Source of the DNA: Pigoraptor vietnamica
Taxonomy: Eukaryota > Opisthokonta > Filasterea
Direction of reading: 5' to 3'
Length of the DNA: 47,290 nt
NCBI GenBank assembly: GCA_943704525.1
Contig: CALSCQ010000373.1
Span: 1 to 47,290, forward strand
Of this stretch, positions 33,608-45,805 are shown in pieces. The translations under genes were made by a program, and so were the position numbers. Position 1 is the first letter of the stretch, and the number at the start of each line of letters is the position of its first letter. The notes beneath the pieces were generated by a model. That model was not told the DNA's origin and ran no database searches. It saw nothing but the letters and a program-made list of their open reading frames with translations.

Positions 33608-34690
33608 TTATTATTATTGCAACTTACACAGAGCAGGTCGACGATCAGGGCCCGGCGGGCGAAGCAGTTGCGACCGACTGGACGGACACGGAATCGACAA
33701 AGGACACAGCGGTCGGTTCTGAGCAGGCACAGGCGCCGACAGTGGAGGATAACTCCGCTGCAGTGGGAGCCACAAGCGATATGGCCGGCAATACAGTAGC
33801 CCCATCGCGGCTGCTGCCTGTACGTGTCCGTGGATGTGCCAGGTGCAGACCTTCAAGCAGCTACTTTTGTGCCTGCGAGAAGTGGGCGTCCTCGACGGGT
33901 GGCGGGTCGGGGTCGGGCGGGTCGGGATCGGGCGGGTCGGGATCAGGGGATGTTTTGAACGACTTTGCCGGCACCCGGCGCTGCCAGTGCCGCGTTCGAA
34001 CATGCAGCATCGAAACTGCGTTGCTTTCCGTCCCAAAGCTTTGTCACGCTTGCGAACAACACGCGCGTGGCTATGGACCGCCTTCGCGTAGGCGATCACG
34101 TCGCAGCCTTCCTCGTCGACAAAAGGACCATCGTCATAGAGCATTTCTCGATTTGAAGGAGAACGAGTCGAGCGCAATCCGCATCGAAACCGACGGCAAT
34201 CAGCTCCTACGTGTCACGCCCGCGCATCTCGTCTTTAGACTGCTCGTATCGACTCCGTCTACATCGTCGACGGCCCCTGTGCTTCCGTTTGGCAACGTGA
34301 CTGTCAGACTTCTCGAGGAGGGCGTCCACGAACTTTCGGCTGTCTTCGCCGACCAACTGCGCCCCGGCGGTCCTTCTGACAACGGCGTGGACCGGCGACT
34401 GCAACTCGCGCGTGTCAACCCCCGTAGTCCAACTGCGGCGCATCAAGTCGGTCGTTCCCGAAAACGCTCGAGGGTTTTATGCTCCGCTGACGAGGCGGGT
34501 ATGGACGACGTTGTCGCTTCGTGCTACGCCGAAGTCGATTCCCACGAGATGGCGCATCTTGCCATGGCGCCGCTGCGAGCCCTCTACAGTATTTTCCCAA
34601 CAATCGTGGTTGGTCAGCGTACGACGGCATCAACTGGTACGCCGGCATAATCAAGGACTATATCGGAGGCTTCGCGATCAGCGGACGCTG
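33608..34690 (+). pseudogene. Hedgehog-type Hint (hog/intein-like) domain gene, frame-disrupted
   Basis: Hint domains cut and splice or release the preceding chain by N-S acyl shift. Hallmarks are clear but scattered across forward frames. RCFPSQSFVTLANNTRVAMD and LRVGDHVAAF (about 34014-34115) give the catalytic Cys and first strands. AIRIETDGNQLLRVTPAHLV (about 34170-34230) is the conserved TxxH region, followed by FADQLRPG. RRIKSVVPENARGFYAPLT (34430-34490) and DDVVASCYAEVDSHEMAHLA (34505-34565) form the C-terminal part with the xVxSCYA motif of hog domains. A downstream GINWYAG remnant lies near 34630. At least three frame changes separate them without obvious splice sites, so it is probably a decaying gene or has sequencing indels. 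The upstream part carries an acidic stretch and a GGSGSGGSGSG linker and may be the remains of the N-terminal partner. Confidence 0.7.
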
Positions 34691-35057
34691 GCACCGACTG
34701 AGGATCAGTCGGCCATCAGTCTGCCCCACTGCATGCGGTAGTGCGGCAAGCGCGTTGTTAAACATCTCGGCAACCCAACGCATCACTTGACAGTCCCACC
34801 TGAAGTTCCGGACCCGTGCCTATCAATAATTAGTAATAAGGGACCGCCTCACGGACGCAGGCCCCCTCGGCCACGCCTGATCACCAACGAAAGCTACATT
34901 GTGACAACCTGGTACGTCAAACGCACGCCAACGCGCCACACGCGCACAAGTCACCACGCACAAGAACAAGTCCGTTCCGCATGAAAATAGGAGGGTCCAA
35001 GAGGGAGAGGCTAAAGAGGGTGTGAGGTGTCCGATGTGTTCGCGACGGACAGCAGCA
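34691..35057. other. Intergenic spacer
   Basis: I see no gene or repeat between the Hint remnant and the stop codon of the minus-strand P-loop gene. Confidence 0.5.
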
Positions 35058-37727
35058 TCACGGCGCCTCGCGTATCGCGGCCGCCAGATCGGCCATGGTA
35101 AGGCTGTGGCTCTGCGCGGGAAGACGCAGGCGGTCCTGCGCGAGCCGCTGGAGCACCGCGCGCGACACCTTTGTGCGCACGGCCTTGAGGGGCGTCACGT
35201 GCGTCAGCGCGCGCACGTATTCCGCGGTCATCAGGCGTCCCGTCCGGCGGCGCACCGACTGGGCACTGTCCGGACGCGCCGTGGACTGGACACCCGACGG
35301 ACGCACCATGGGCGGGTGGCTGGATGCAGTCGCCTGGGGAGCGCATGGCGTGTTGGCGGCGCCGTTGTCGACCGATGCAAGGGACGCCAGCTCTGCGCGG
35401 CAGCGCTCAATGTCCGCCGCGAGTGTGGTGGCCGCGTGAACATCGGCCGGCTTGGTACTGCGAGTGGATCAAGAAATGGCAGGCGACGGTATTAGACAAT
35501 CGTGCAACAACGACACAAGTCCACCCACAAGTGCGCACACAAAGTACGCACGGACAAAACCGCTCACCAGAAGCAGCCGTTGCGGATGGCGGCGAGGTAC
35601 GCGCAAAGGGCGCCCTCGGCGTTCTCAATGGCCTCTCTGCGCAAGCGCGGCGCGGACGACTTGAACAGCCGCAGACGCGCCTCCGTCCTGCCACGCGCGG
35701 GCGTCGTGTTCAGCATGTCACGTGCGATATCCCACATCGGCTGCAGGCCGCCGGCCATCACCGCAAAGAATAAATCATCGCTATGGATTGCGCTCACGTG
35801 CGCGACGAACGCTTCCGCGCACCGCTCGACGTGGAAGCGCGCGGCGGCGGCCACACCGGGAGCGTCCTGCACGAGGGCATCCACACGCGCCATCAGCTGC
35901 GCGGTCGCCTCCCTAGCCGCGCCCTGGAGCCGTCCTCCGCACGACATCGCCGCGTCGCTGGCACGCAGGGGGTCGAAGAGAGCCAAAAAGAGCCGGTCCT
36001 CGCGCACTCCAGAGGGAACGGAGCCGTCCTCCGAGGGGCGCAGCTTGAGAACCGCCCACGCGGCCGCCCACAGCGCCTGCCCATTCGCACCGCGCAGCCC
36101 GCTCGCGTCCAGTAAAGCCGCTTGCTCCACGTGGGTGTCCAACACGGCGTGAGAGGCAATGTCTGCATACGTCGCCGCCGCCAGGACCTGCGGGAGTGCC
36201 GTGAACTCGCGCGATTCCCGCAGCCGCTGCAGCACGCACGCAAGCTCACGGCGGCCTTCGGTTGCGCCCGCCTCCGCCTTCTGGTGTATGAAGAGCATGT
36301 TCGCAAGGGTCGCGCGCAGCACCGCCCTGCGGACATCGCGATCGGCGGCAGCGAACGGGCGCAACAGCCCTTGCACGTCGCCGCGGGCGGAGAAGGGGGC
36401 CACGCGCATGCGGCCATCGTCGAACCACCGCTGCACGAAAGCGCTCGGGTCGGCGGATGCGAGGGGAGAACCACGCACCCTCACGGCGCGCTTGACGTGA
36501 GCAACGACGGTCGTGTGCAACAAGCAACGGGTTTCAAGGGTTAGAGCACGCACAAGCATATGTTCCGTACACACGCACAGAGCGGAGCGGAGGGACACTT
36601 GCCTTCGCAAGAAGGCGAACGTCCACGCCCGTGGTGTCGATGCCGACGAGGTTGAGAGCCACAACCATCCGGAGGAACGGCTGCTGCGACTCGATGCGTT
36701 CGAAGAGGCCCGCGCGGACGAGGTCCCTCGCAAACTCGTCGACGACCTTGCCGGGCCTGAGCGTGAGCACGACGGTCGAGTGCATGGAGAAGGGGTAGCG
36801 CGCCACTGCGCCGTCGCGGTAGCTGCCGTCTGCGTATGAGCCGGGGACCTCGAGGAAGACGAGCTGCGGGTTGCGGCTGCCCTGAGGTGTGGCGAGGAAC
36901 ACCTGCACTGCGCCAATGACGGCACCGAGGCCGGTGTCGCCCGTCGCGAGGTCCGTCTGCATCGCACGCACAAGGGCGCGGTCACGCACTCGCGAGCCCG
37001 TGTTCGGGACGTATGCGAAGGCTGTGTCCAGACAACGGAGGGCATGCAGCGCTTCGTCCGCCGAAGTGGGATCGCGGTCGGCGCACATCGCGGCGATGCG
37101 GCAGAGGGCCTCCCCAAGCACGGCGGTGTCTTCAATGTCCCCACCGCGCGCTGTGGCCGCAAAATAGGCGCGCAGTGCAGCACGTGCCTTGGTGCTCGAG
37201 GCGAAGAACACGACGACCGAGTCCTGTTGGGCGCCGAACACATGCTGGACCGGCGCAGCGGACGTCGCCTGCGGAGACAAGCCGCCGACGTGGGACGCCC
37301 AGTTGGGGGACACGGGAAGAGCGGGCGCACTCGCGATGCCCTCATCGCTCGCCTGCCTGCACTTGTCGATGACCGCGGCCAGCCACGCGACGTCCATGGA
37401 GACGGTGTTGCTGTTCGTCGTTCCCGTCGTCCACACGCGCAGCTCGGGCGTGCCCGGCGTCGGCACGTAAGGACCATCGCCCTCGACGGGAGCAAGTGCG
37501 TCCGTCAGGCGATTAGTGACGAGCGTCTTGCCACTCCCCGAGGGACCGATGACAGGGAGCGTCTGCCCAAAGCAGTCGCCGCCGAGGTCGACGGGGGGCG
37601 CGAGGAGGCGTTGCTCGTGAAAGCCGTGGACGCCCAAGCCGAGCGCTCGCTCGCCGTTGGGGTCACGCAGACCATCGGTTCGAAGAGTGAGGCCGTCGGG
37701 CAGCGAGATGGTAGAGTAGGTCATCAT
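35058..37727 (-). CDS. P-loop NTPase-like protein of unrecognised family
   Basis: Three exons, 37727-36603, 36490-35568 and 35457-35058, sum to 2448 bases, 815 residues. The first intron has a GC donor (GCAAGT) and AG acceptor; the second is GTGAGC...CGCAG. Walker A is GPSGSGKT at residues 61-68, preceded by a hydrophobic strand (TLPVI). A Walker B/switch-II-like strand LVFLEVPGS lies at 289-297, about 225 residues later. The spacing, and FLEVPGS resembling kinesin DLAGSE or a GTPase-type loop, hint at a motor or large-GTPase relative. I find no kinesin NxxSSRSH and no myosin NxxSSRFG. The remainder is helical and Ala/Arg-rich with no membrane segment. Start chosen at the first of two adjacent Met codons (MMTYS); a longer frame upstream looks non-coding. 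Function unknown. Confidence 0.75.
36491..36602 (-). other. GC-AG intron in the P-loop gene
   Basis: AAG|GCAAGT...GTCAAG|CGC, 112 bp. The GT-less donor otherwise fits the consensus, and the join is in phase (RLLAK-RAVRV). Confidence 0.7.
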
Positions 37728-38506
37728 GTTGGCTTGGGGGAATGTCCTTGTTAGCTTGGTTCGATTGCAGGCCGTGTGCGGGGAAGCCCTGTTCGCGCCT
37801 CTTAGCGCTTGCTTGCACTTGTCGCGTCGTCTGTGGAGGCGCACTGCACCGACAGCGACGCCTGCTTTTATACCTTGCGGGAGGCGTGTGGTGGGACACG
37901 GATTCCAACGCACACCGATTCCAACGGCCGCGCGATTCCAGCCCGCGACAGTCCATGATTCCAGTCACTATGGCTCGCAAACTATCGCAGTAATGGGTAA
38001 AAGACGCAAAGTGTGAGTTTGGCCTGCAGTTTGTGGGTACAAGAGGACGCAGGGCGTGAGTTTCGAATACAATGGGCGCCCTTTGGGCCGATTGCACGCA
38101 GATTCCACGCCGATTCCACACACACAAAGCTGACGATGTAAGGCACCCGCTGACTGGACCACGGTACCTTTCGTCTGGACACTCGACACCCAATTTTGGA
38201 CTGTCACGACGATAACCGAAAAAGAGCAACACGCGAAAACGTTCGCTGGAACAGCGCGTCCATTTCCTTCGCACGCAACAGCACGCAAACGCACCGCTGT
38301 GACACGCACTGCCGTGCAGAAGAATACTTGTTACGCCTCTTCGTCGCACACGCGTCACATCGTCTGCAAACTGCCAATCACTTAGGGTTTATACTGTTTT
38401 CGCTCGACGTTGCTGCGCAGCGGCCGAGTGTTTCCCGCAATTCTTTCCGTGTCAATCTTCTTGTTGAGCCATTTGGGAGCGATCGCCGTCGTTTGGTATG
38501 TAACAA
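37728..38506. other. Intergenic spacer between divergent genes
   Basis: Separates the P-loop gene (-) and the bromodomain-RING gene (+). It has several cgattccaacg / gattccacgc-like short repeats at 37910-38120 but no recognisable gene. Confidence 0.5.
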
Positions 38507-40066
38507 ATGAGCGAGGAATTGCGTCGAATAGCTCGCACTCTGAGGCGCATGTCGCAAGACCTCGGTGATTGCGACGACGAGGGTGTCCAGCAAGCTCAGT
38601 CTCACGACACGCGCCAACGCAAGCGCGCACGCTCGGACGATGGCGACGATCTCGAACTCTCCGTTCGCGAGGGAAAGCGGCCCGTTGATGCCACGCTGAC
38701 TGTGAACGGCTGGCCGACACGCAACGCGTCAGCTCCAGTGCCGGCGACTTCGCTCGACGACGAGGCAAGGGCGTGGGCGGAAGCGCAGCTGTCGGACGCG
38801 CAACGGGCGGAGTTGGTGCGTGGCGTGCGACTTGATGCTGCCGACGAGTTGAACGCGGTTATCAACGGCACGCCGCCGCCGCTTCCGCTCACGAACCAGC
38901 TGGGATATCTCGTGCGTGCGATTGAGCGCGTGATCCCGACCGTGCGCGGGGCGTGGTACTTTTCGGCCCCCGTGGCCCTGCTGTGGCCGGCACTGCGCGA
39001 GTCGTACGAGGCGCTCATTTCCCGCCCAATGGACCTGTGGACAGTCCGTTCCCGCATTTTGGAGGGAACGCACTACGCCGCGTGCTCGGACGCGCTGCGG
39101 GACGTCGAGCTCGTGTGGTCCAACTGCGAGACGTTCAATGGGAGGCAATTCCTCAGGGATCCCCAGAACGAGCTCCGCGCAAGCATGGAGAACACGCGCG
39201 CGGCACTCGCCTCGCTCATGGCCGACATGCCCACACCGGAGCGCCCGCTGCAGAAGGGGGAGATGGTGGAACTGCGCGTGTCCACGGACCCCCCGTCGCC
39301 CCTGTGCTGGCGAGAGCTCGCGTTGCGCGCACTGCACGAGGAATGGCCGCCGACGCGCGATCTCGCGGGGTTGCCGGGCGTTCCCATCCGTGAGCTGAGT
39401 GCGCGCCACGCGAACTGGTGCCGTGAGATGACGCAGGCCGTGCGGTCCCTTGCCCGACTGAAGGGCGTCCGATTCCCCGACGACCTCCGCGGCGACGTCG
39501 TGTTCTGTGCGCATGATCTTTTGAACGAGGCGGCTGTGTTTGCGCCCGTGCGCTTGACGGACTCTCAGCTAGCGCGGCTGTACCCCCTGTTCGACGACGC
39601 CATGCTCGCGGCACCCCGGATGTCGGAGGTGCAGAGGCAGTGGATGGACGCGCTCGCGCTTACGGACGACCAGCGGCACGCCATCGTTCGCTCGTATTCG
39701 TTTCGCAAAAAGCTGTCGTCGCTGCTAGCGCTCGCGGACGTGCCCGTTGAAAGCGGCGCGAACCTCCGCATGCAAGTGCGCGCGGCGCATCGCTTTGTCG
39801 AAGAGCGACTGGTGCGCCCTGGCCCGCGGATTCCGGTGCCGGCCCTTGATGACGAGCGCGCCGAGTTGGAGGAGGTCAACGGGCGGCGGTTGGAAAGCGC
39901 CAAGCGGTGCGCGCGGTGTGTGGACAGGGTGGCCACGACGGTGAACGTGCCGTGCGGGCACAGGGTGCTCTGTGTCGGCTGCATGCACGAGCACGCGTCG
40001 CACGCGGACGCCGCGTGTCACGAGTGCGGGGCGGTTCTGGAGCGCGCCGTGTATTCTGTCGATTGA
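38507..40066 (+). CDS. Bromodomain and C-terminal RING-finger protein
   Basis: Single-exon gene, 519 residues. A basic patch (RQRKRARSDD, about 36-45) is a plausible nuclear signal. A bromodomain spans about 130-213: the ZA loop has AWYFSAPVALLWPALRESYE with RPMDLWTVRSRI (PMDL hallmark), then HYAACSDALRDVELVWSNCE and TFNG, where Asn211 is at the acetyl-lysine-binding position. A long helical middle of unknown fold follows (about 240-460). A C3HC4-type RING closes the protein: CARC, then PCGHRVLCVGC and CHEC, like the RINGs of IAP/MUL1-type E3 ligases. The domain pair suggests an acetyl-lysine reader that ubiquitylates chromatin proteins; this is inference. ATG at 38507 follows an in-frame TAA within 6 bases, so the start is firm. 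Confidence 0.88.
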   Translation: MSEELRRIARTLRRMSQDLGDCDDEGVQQAQSHDTRQRKRARSDDGDDLELSVREGKRPVDATLTVNGWPTRNASAPVPATSLDDEARAWAEAQLSDAQRAELVRGVRLDAADELNAVINGTPPPLPLTNQLGYLVRAIERVIPTVRGAWYFSAPVALLWPALRESYEALISRPMDLWTVRSRILEGTHYAACSDALRDVELVWSNCETFNGRQFLRDPQNELRASMENTRAALASLMADMPTPERPLQKGEMVELRVSTDPPSPLCWRELALRALHEEWPPTRDLAGLPGVPIRELSARHANWCREMTQAVRSLARLKGVRFPDDLRGDVVFCAHDLLNEAAVFAPVRLTDSQLARLYPLFDDAMLAAPRMSEVQRQWMDALALTDDQRHAIVRSYSFRKKLSSLLALADVPVESGANLRMQVRAAHRFVEERLVRPGPRIPVPALDDERAELEEVNGRRLESAKRCARCVDRVATTVNVPCGHRVLCVGCMHEHASHADAACHECGAVLERAVYSVD

Positions 40067-40263
40067 GTCGCGTCGCTTGGTCCATCAAACAGATTATTAT
40101 TTATGTTGGCTGATCACGCGCACATGCAGGTGAACGCGACGCACCATGTCGTCTAATTACTCCGAAGGCACACATAGTCGAGTCGAAAAACGTCCTTGCT
40201 TCAATTGCACTCAAACTGCGTTTCACTACGCATAGTGCGCATGTGCACAGGCTCACCACTTGA

Positions 40264-40485
40264 AAGTGCCCCTATAGCTCACACTCGAAATTGGCCCCAT
40301 AGCTTATAGCTCATCACTTTATAGCTCACACCGGAAAGTGCTCCTCAAACGAAATTGTCCCCATGGCTCACACTGGAAAGTCCCTCTATAGAGCCCACAT
40401 TCGAAATATAGCTTGTCCCAATAGCTCACACTCGAATCCCCTCTTGCTTCGAGTCGAAATTGCCCTTATAGCTCACACATTAAAT
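40264..40485. repeat. Degenerate minisatellite of TATAGCTCACACTCGAAATT-like units
   Basis: About eight imperfect units of 25-35 bp, each with ATAGCTCACAC followed by T/C-rich spacer and GAAATTG or GAAAGTG. It lies between the convergent stops of the bromodomain-RING gene and the FGD-like gene, in their 3' regions. Confidence 0.8.
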
Positions 40486-40505
40486 GACCCATGTATTCGC
40501 GCACA

Positions 40506-43282
<2,777 letters not shown>

Positions 43283-44304
43283 GCGTCTGTGTGTGTGTGC
43301 GTACTTGCGATGTTTACCAATGCGCCGCACCAACAGTTCTGTGCACACGAGCGATCGTCGCCCTTCGTTCCACTCGTTTCGGCACCGCGGACGCCTTCTC
43401 TTTGGCGTTCCCACAACGGCGCCCGTAGAGACACAGTCGAGCTGAACGTTCGTCTGGCAACCCGCGTGTGTGCGTGCGTGCGCTGCGTTGCGTGCTAATC
43501 AACAAATTGATGATGCCCATCCGAACTCGCCGCCTTTTTGACTTCGTTGAGGAGCAGTCTCAGGTGTGTCAATTACTTCGTCGTCTTCGCGTCTAGGGTC
43601 AAAACATGAGTTCTGCGTCTCTCGTCATCTAATGTCCCGGCAGTGGTCGCTCCGAACCACCTGAGAACAGAGGCCGCAACTGAAGCACAAATGTTTGTTT
43701 GAGCAATTGTGATGAAGGCGACTGATGCACCGTTACGGTGTGTTGCCAGCTAGGGATATACGCGCACAGCCCGTGGACCCACGTCCGTGAGCCGAACAGT
43801 GTGGTCGGGGGTACTCACAGCCGCCCGCGCCTCGGCCGGCGCCGGCGTGCATGCCGGCGCGTGTCGTCTCGTCGGTTCTCACTGTGCGACCATCTTCGTC
43901 GCCCGCGGCATGCCTCGGTGCCGTAGTTAGGGCGGCAGGGCCACAACACCGACGGCGAGCGGGGCGAGCGCCAGTGACTGATGATGCAGCCGGGTCTCAG
44001 AGTGCCTGAGCCGAGTGTGACGGACCGTGCCAGTGTCATGTCACCACACAATTGATAAGTAATCTGCGACACATCTGATTGGACAATGGCCCGCCATCTA
44101 CTATTCGCTCCTGCCAAACTAAGTCTGACATGGACCCGTTTTCAATACTCAATTGTGCATCCGGACCAACAGTAATTGCCCGTCACCCAACGTCAACAAT
44201 TTCCCACTGAGCGACCCGAAAACGCCGCCGGCTGCGTCGGCTGCCTCGCCAACCTGCAACGGAATCAACCGAAGAAGGGCGACATCACGAGTCAGCAGCC
44301 CCAA
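43283..44304. other. Region without a recognised gene
   Basis: The missing DH exon should lie here on the minus strand, but I find no DH-like peptide in any minus frame between 43283 and 43700. A GC-rich hairpin (gcgccggc...gccggcgc) sits near 43840-43861. From about 44176 the plus strand is open in the frame of the next gene, but the first ATG is at 44305. Confidence 0.55.
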
Positions 44305-45297
44305 ATGGAGAGAAGGATGGAAGAAATCCACGACATCGGCAGCGCCGGCGCGCCGTCGCCGTTTGAGGAGGATGACGACGTGACGGAAGCGGGCGAGAGC
44401 CGCGACGACGGCCTGCGAGTGCCGGTGGTTACGCCTTCGCTGCCGATGGCGGCGACTGCAGATGACGGCGTCAGCGAGAGCCTGTCGAACACGGCACCCC
44501 CTGCAACAGACGGGAGGAACGGCATCAGGAGCGCGCATGACATCAACAACGCCGAGACCGTCGCGGAGCCGGCCCCGTCGGCCGTTCCGGCCGCCGCGGG
44601 TTCTGATGGCAGCGTCGACGATGTGACGCAAAAAATGGCGAACCTGGCGGTGACAGAAGCGGAGAAAGAGAGCAGCAAACGCGCCGAGAGCGACACAAAG
44701 ACATTGGGGCGCAACGGCGCGCATGGCGACAAGGTCATCATCAACACCGAGATAGCCGAGTCGCCGGTGGCCCCGGCGGGTTCTGATGACGGCGGCGTCG
44801 ACAGCGCGACGCAGGAAATGGCGAAAATGACAATGGGGGAGGCGGGCAGCAGTCGCCCCGAGAACGTCGCGAAGACATTGGCGCCTCCGCCGAAGGATGA
44901 CAAGGACAAGGCGCATGCCTCCGAGCTCGGCGACAGGGACGACGAGGACGACGAGAACTTTGGGCGACGTGATCTTAACCCCACATTCGATGCGGAAGTT
45001 GACGGCGCTCCCATACCGACAACCGCGGCCAGCGTCCGCGCTCCGCGGTCTCCCGCCGTGCCCGCCGCCGACCCGTTCTGGATGCCGGCGTTCTTCAAAA
45101 CCGAAGAAGAGTATGACCGAAAGGCGAGCGAAATCGCTCAGCTGCTTACGGCAACGAAATTCAAGCATAAGAAACCGGCCGACGGAAAGTACAAGGGCGC
45201 TACACCGGTGAAGGCGTCCGGGAGCACACCATTCCGCAAAGAGGACGGATTCTTCCCCAAGGGGCAAAATGAGGACGATCCTGTCACCGAGTCGTCG
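44305..45297 (+). CDS. Acidic N-terminal part of a TAGT-like/OTU protein (gene interrupted by an inversion)
   Basis: Open frame from ATG at 44305; the frame itself is open from 44176 but only with non-ATG codons. It encodes an acidic, low-complexity region with an imperfect internal duplication (AGSDGSVDDVTQKMANLAV versus AGSDDGGVDSATQEMAKMTM), an acidic cluster DRDDEDDENF and then a less biased segment (ADPFWMPAFFKTEEEYDRKA). At the right breakpoint the frame passes TCG TCG and soon meets a stop at 45310-45312. That last stretch is antisense-derived rather than native. The same frame is shared with the piece from 45798 on and with the turned-round segment between. No domain is recognised in this part. 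The N-terminus could mediate protein contacts or nuclear retention, but that is a guess. Confidence 0.65.
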
Positions 45298-45805
45298 ATC
45301 TGCCAAACGTAGTCGAGCCCGAGCGCGTGCGCGACGAGAACGATGACGTGGCGCGCCTCGCTGATGTTGCCCTCGTCGGTCGGCAGTACGGCGATGATCG
45401 CCTCGTTGCCCCAGAAGGCAAAGTACGCCTGAAACTGGCGCGGCTTGACGACGAGAATGCGCCGGTCGCCGGCGGCAATCGGCATCGCCTTGCTGTATTC
45501 GAGGTAGCCCTTGTCGGCGCGTTCGTAGGACGGAACGAATATCCAGTGGCGCAGCTGGTTCGCCATTGGCTCGAAGCGGCGTTGCGACCTCACATTCACT
45601 TCGTCCGGCCGACCGTCGACGCGCTCCGTCTCGAAGAGGTGAAGCAGGCGGGCTGGTATCGTGAGGCGGACGTCCGTGTCCACGTCGGCGAGGCGAATCC
45701 CAACGTGTCCTATCCAAACTCTCCCCGGAGAGTGATCTCGACGGTTGCGACGTCCGCGCGTCATCTCGGCATTGATCGGCGACAGCGACTTCCCCAACGA
45801 CGACT
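45290..45805. other. Apparent 0.5-kb inversion inside one gene, with 8-bp inverted match at the breakpoints
   Basis: AGTCGTCG at 45290-45297 and CGACGACT at 45798-45805 are exact reverse complements. Flanking pieces on the plus strand are in the same frame, and the segment between them falls in that frame when turned over. Both junctions lie within codons (TCG TCG; GAC GAC) that are in frame in both partners. The overlaps of oppositely oriented open frames at 45138-45312 and 45745-45845 are then explained as antisense spill-over. Confidence 0.8.
45298..45797 (-). CDS. First half of a TAGT/GREB1-like glycosyltransferase domain, on the inverted segment
   Basis: The minus strand is open from 45845 to 45138; the part between the breakpoints carries the protein-like signal. 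It has VWIGHVGIRLADVDTDVRL, then HWIFVPSYERADKGYLEY, RRILVVKPRQFQAYFAFWG, AIIAVLPTDEGNISEARHVI and GLDYVWQIDD. This strand order, with I(F)VPSxxRA, a VVKPxQxxxY strand, an LPxxxGIxxAR segment and a final xWxIDD acidic pair, fits the TET/JBP-associated glycosyltransferase (TAGT) fold shared with the GREB1 C-terminus, a GT-A-like enzyme with Asp near the nucleotide-sugar site. The domain stops at its acidic motif; the remainder is on the plus strand from 45798. Assignment rests on motif order recalled from the family, not on a search. Confidence 0.6.

Noticed and set aside
43838-43863. GC-rich hairpin resembling a terminator
   Set aside because: Eukaryotic context and no T-run; probably chance in GC-rich DNA.
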